Source: a candidate division WOR-3 bacterium
GTDB lineage: Bacteria; Hydrothermota; Tepidihabitantia; SM23-42
NCBI GenBank assembly: GCA_011052815.1
Contig: DRIG01000086.1
Span: 1-39,393, forward strand
DNA length: 39,393 nt
Direction of reading: 5' to 3'
Shown here: positions 37,797 through 39,393 of the stretch, one piece after another
Layout: each line of letters starts with the position of its first letter
How positions within the stretch are numbered: the first letter of the stretch is position 1
Translations under genes and position numbers: made by a program
The notes under the pieces: generated by a model
Databases searched by the model: none
Seen by the model: the letters and a program-made list of their open reading frames with translations, nothing else
Told to the model about the DNA's origin: nothing

Positions 37797-39087
37797 ATAT
37801 TTCAAAAAAACATTCTCGGTTTTGTCAACCCAGGTTTTGATTCTACCTCTGACCGTACTTGCGGGTATTATCATTGCCCGATTTCTTGGACCGGCCGGGA
37901 AGGGGTCTCTGACGCTGATTGTACTTATTGCTACAACGATGAAACTTTTGGGGGGAATGGGAATGGAATTCGCCAATGTCTATTATGCAAGTAAAGAAAG
38001 GAAATCCTTACCTAACATAATAAGCAATAATATTGTGGTTTGGTTGTTTTCCACCACGGTTTTGATCTGTATTTTTATTCTCGCTCGACCGTTTCTGTGC
38101 ACTTCCATACTGAAGAACATTCATCCTCAGATCATTAATTTTGCGATTATAGTCTTCCCTTTTATTCTCGGCTACGGTTTTGTTCAAACTCTTTTTCAGG
38201 GATTGGAGAAATTCAAGGAATACAATATATTGAGAATCAGCGAACCGGTTACGAAATTGACTCTGGTGGTGTTGTTGATTATAGTATTTAAGCTGAATAT
38301 AAAAGGCGGCTTCATTGCAATCCTTCTCTCATATGTTGTCCCCGTGATATTGTCAATAGTGTTAATAAAAAATTATGTAAAATATCCGCTTTCAATCAAC
38401 AAAAAACACCTGGTGAAAAGCATTAAATACGGACTAAAAGGACAGGTCGGTATCTTTTTCCAGTTTTTCAATTATCGCTTGGACATGTTTCTGGTCAGCT
38501 ATTATCTCGACATCAGGGAAGTCGGACTATATGCCCTCAGCGTCGTGATAGCTGAATTTCTATGGTATATACCGAATTCCATATCAGTAACACTGTTCCC
38601 GAAGGTGTCAGCTAAAGATACACGGTCCGCAAACGAGTTCACTCGAAAAGTCAGTCGAACTTCAATCACAATAATGTTGATGGCGGGTTCGGTAATCTGT
38701 CTCGTCGCCCCTTTTTTAATAAGAATTTTTTACGGTGAACGGTTTATCGAATCCGTGATACCCCTTCGTATTCTTATACCCGGAGTTATTGCATTCGGCA
38801 TGGTCAAAATTCTTACAGGACATTTACACGGCCGAGGAAAACCCCAGTATGGAAGTATCGTAACGGTCTGTTCGTTGTTATTAACCATTCTCTTTGATTT
38901 ACTGCTGATTCCAAGATTGGGTATCACCGGAGCTGCATTGGCGACAACCTTTGCTTATCTCTTTTCATTCGTTCTTACGCTGGTCTTTTTTGTTAATGTA
39001 ACCGGACTTTCCTTAAAAGAAATATTGATTCCAGACTTCGGCAGCGTTTATCTCGTCCTCCGGCGAATATTCAGAATGAAGAAGTAG
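37789..39087 (+). CDS. Polysaccharide flippase (Wzx/MATE-like)
   Basis: 432 residues with about 12-14 membrane segments. N-terminal FSVLSTQVLILPLTVLAGIIIARFLGPAGKG is the family opening (split by residues 10-40), and YRLDMFLVSYYLDIREVGLYALSVVIAE and GAALATTFAY are typical inner segments. It overlaps the glycosyltransferase by 8 nt. It moves the lipid-linked repeat unit across the inner membrane. Complete. Confidence 0.92.
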   Translation: MSEYFKKTFSVLSTQVLILPLTVLAGIIIARFLGPAGKGSLTLIVLIATTMKLLGGMGMEFANVYYASKERKSLPNIISNNIVVWLFSTTVLICIFILARPFLCTSILKNIHPQIINFAIIVFPFILGYGFVQTLFQGLEKFKEYNILRISEPVTKLTLVVLLIIVFKLNIKGGFIAILLSYVVPVILSIVLIKNYVKYPLSINKKHLVKSIKYGLKGQVGIFFQFFNYRLDMFLVSYYLDIREVGLYALSVVIAEFLWYIPNSISVTLFPKVSAKDTRSANEFTRKVSRTSITIMLMAGSVICLVAPFLIRIFYGERFIESVIPLRILIPGVIAFGMVKILTGHLHGRGKPQYGSIVTVCSLLLTILFDLLLIPRLGITGAALATTFAYLFSFVLTLVFFVNVTGLSLKEILIPDFGSVYLVLRRIFRMKK

Positions 39088-39088
39088 T

Positions 39089-39393
39089 ATGCGTAAAATA
39101 CTTTATTACAACACGTTCAGCACTATCGGCGGTGGTGAAATATCTTTACTCTCGCTTATCAAAGGGCTCAAGGAGCAGTTCGAAATTATCGTCGCCTGCC
39201 CACCGGGTGATTTTCCAGAAGTGTTGAATAATGTCGGAATAAAAGTCATTACAGTAAAAACCGATATGCTGAAACCGATAAGAATGAGATGGCATAATCG
39301 GTATTGGGGATTGAATTTATTTACCTGTTTATATGACGTCTTCCTTTTTATGAAAAATCTTTTCCGATTGAATAAAGTCATAAAATCAACTAA
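39089..39393 (+). CDS. Glycosyltransferase, N-terminal part (cut by window edge)
   Basis: Begins with ATG at 39089, 1 nt after the flippase stop (TAG-T-ATG). The first residues, ILYYNTFSTIGGGEISLLSL, are the N-terminal glycine loop of GT-B family 4 enzymes, and VACPPGDFPEVL follows. The frame stays open for 101 codons to the window edge. It is part of the same polysaccharide operon. Confidence 0.85.
   Translation, partial: MRKILYYNTFSTIGGGEISLLSLIKGLKEQFEIIVACPPGDFPEVLNNVGIKVITVKTDMLKPIRMRWHNRYWGLNLFTCLYDVFLFMKNLFRLNKVIKST

Overview
The window looks like a chromosomal segment of an uncultured Gram-negative bacterium of the FCB type, possibly a WOR-3/Stahlbacteria-like candidate phylum. That placement is an inference from short secreted proteins with C-terminal sorting-type domains, DUF5916 outer-membrane proteins, an MglA/MglB pair and general gene style. 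No rRNA, tRNA or CRISPR array was seen. A perfect 16-bp parS site (28198-28213) suggests the right half lies in the origin-proximal domain.

Left part (1-20730, minus strand, AT-rich): two complete, consecutive operons that read as biosynthesis loci for ribosomally made, post-translationally modified peptides (RiPPs). Each begins with a textbook sigma-54 promoter (TGGCAC-N5-TTGCA) preceded by TGACA/TGTCA palindromes. A 155-nt stretch holding promoter and palindromes is almost identical in both places, although the genes behind differ. Each promoter is followed by a 5' leader, an unannotated 47-codon precursor gene, a stem-loop, and then modification enzymes. Operon 1 (11357 to about 1050): precursor 1, TPR protein, two B12-type radical SAM proteins, a gluzincin peptidase, a DUF5916 protein, an ABC exporter and a truncated methyltransferase. 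Operon 2 (20510 to 11514): precursor 2 (Cys/Ser/Thr-containing core), radical SAM/SPASM protein, MFS exporter, radical SAM-PDZ-DUF512-like protein, a small protein, YcaO and a second DUF5916 protein. The extreme left end is a scrapyard of gene fragments.

Regulatory block (20730-25420): a decayed sorting-domain fragment, an AAA/DUF4143 ATPase, a GAF-PAS sigma-54 activator (the obvious candidate to drive both RiPP promoters) with a leader attenuator, a stand-alone Lrp-type RAM protein, and an ArsR-type repressor with a perfect 40-bp palindromic operator. A near-copy of that operator lies upstream of operon 2. Several sigma-70 promoters here share a 16-bp spacer and sit 5-6 nt from the start codon, so their mRNAs are probably leaderless.

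Right part (25417-39393): a secreted sorting-domain protein (+), then a minus-strand conserved block (MglB, MglA, zinc-ribbon protein, DnaE, outer-membrane protein, thioredoxin, TlpA-like lipoprotein, OsmC), and diverging from it a plus-strand surface-polysaccharide locus (chain-length regulator, polymerase, glycosyltransferase, flippase, second glycosyltransferase cut by the window edge).
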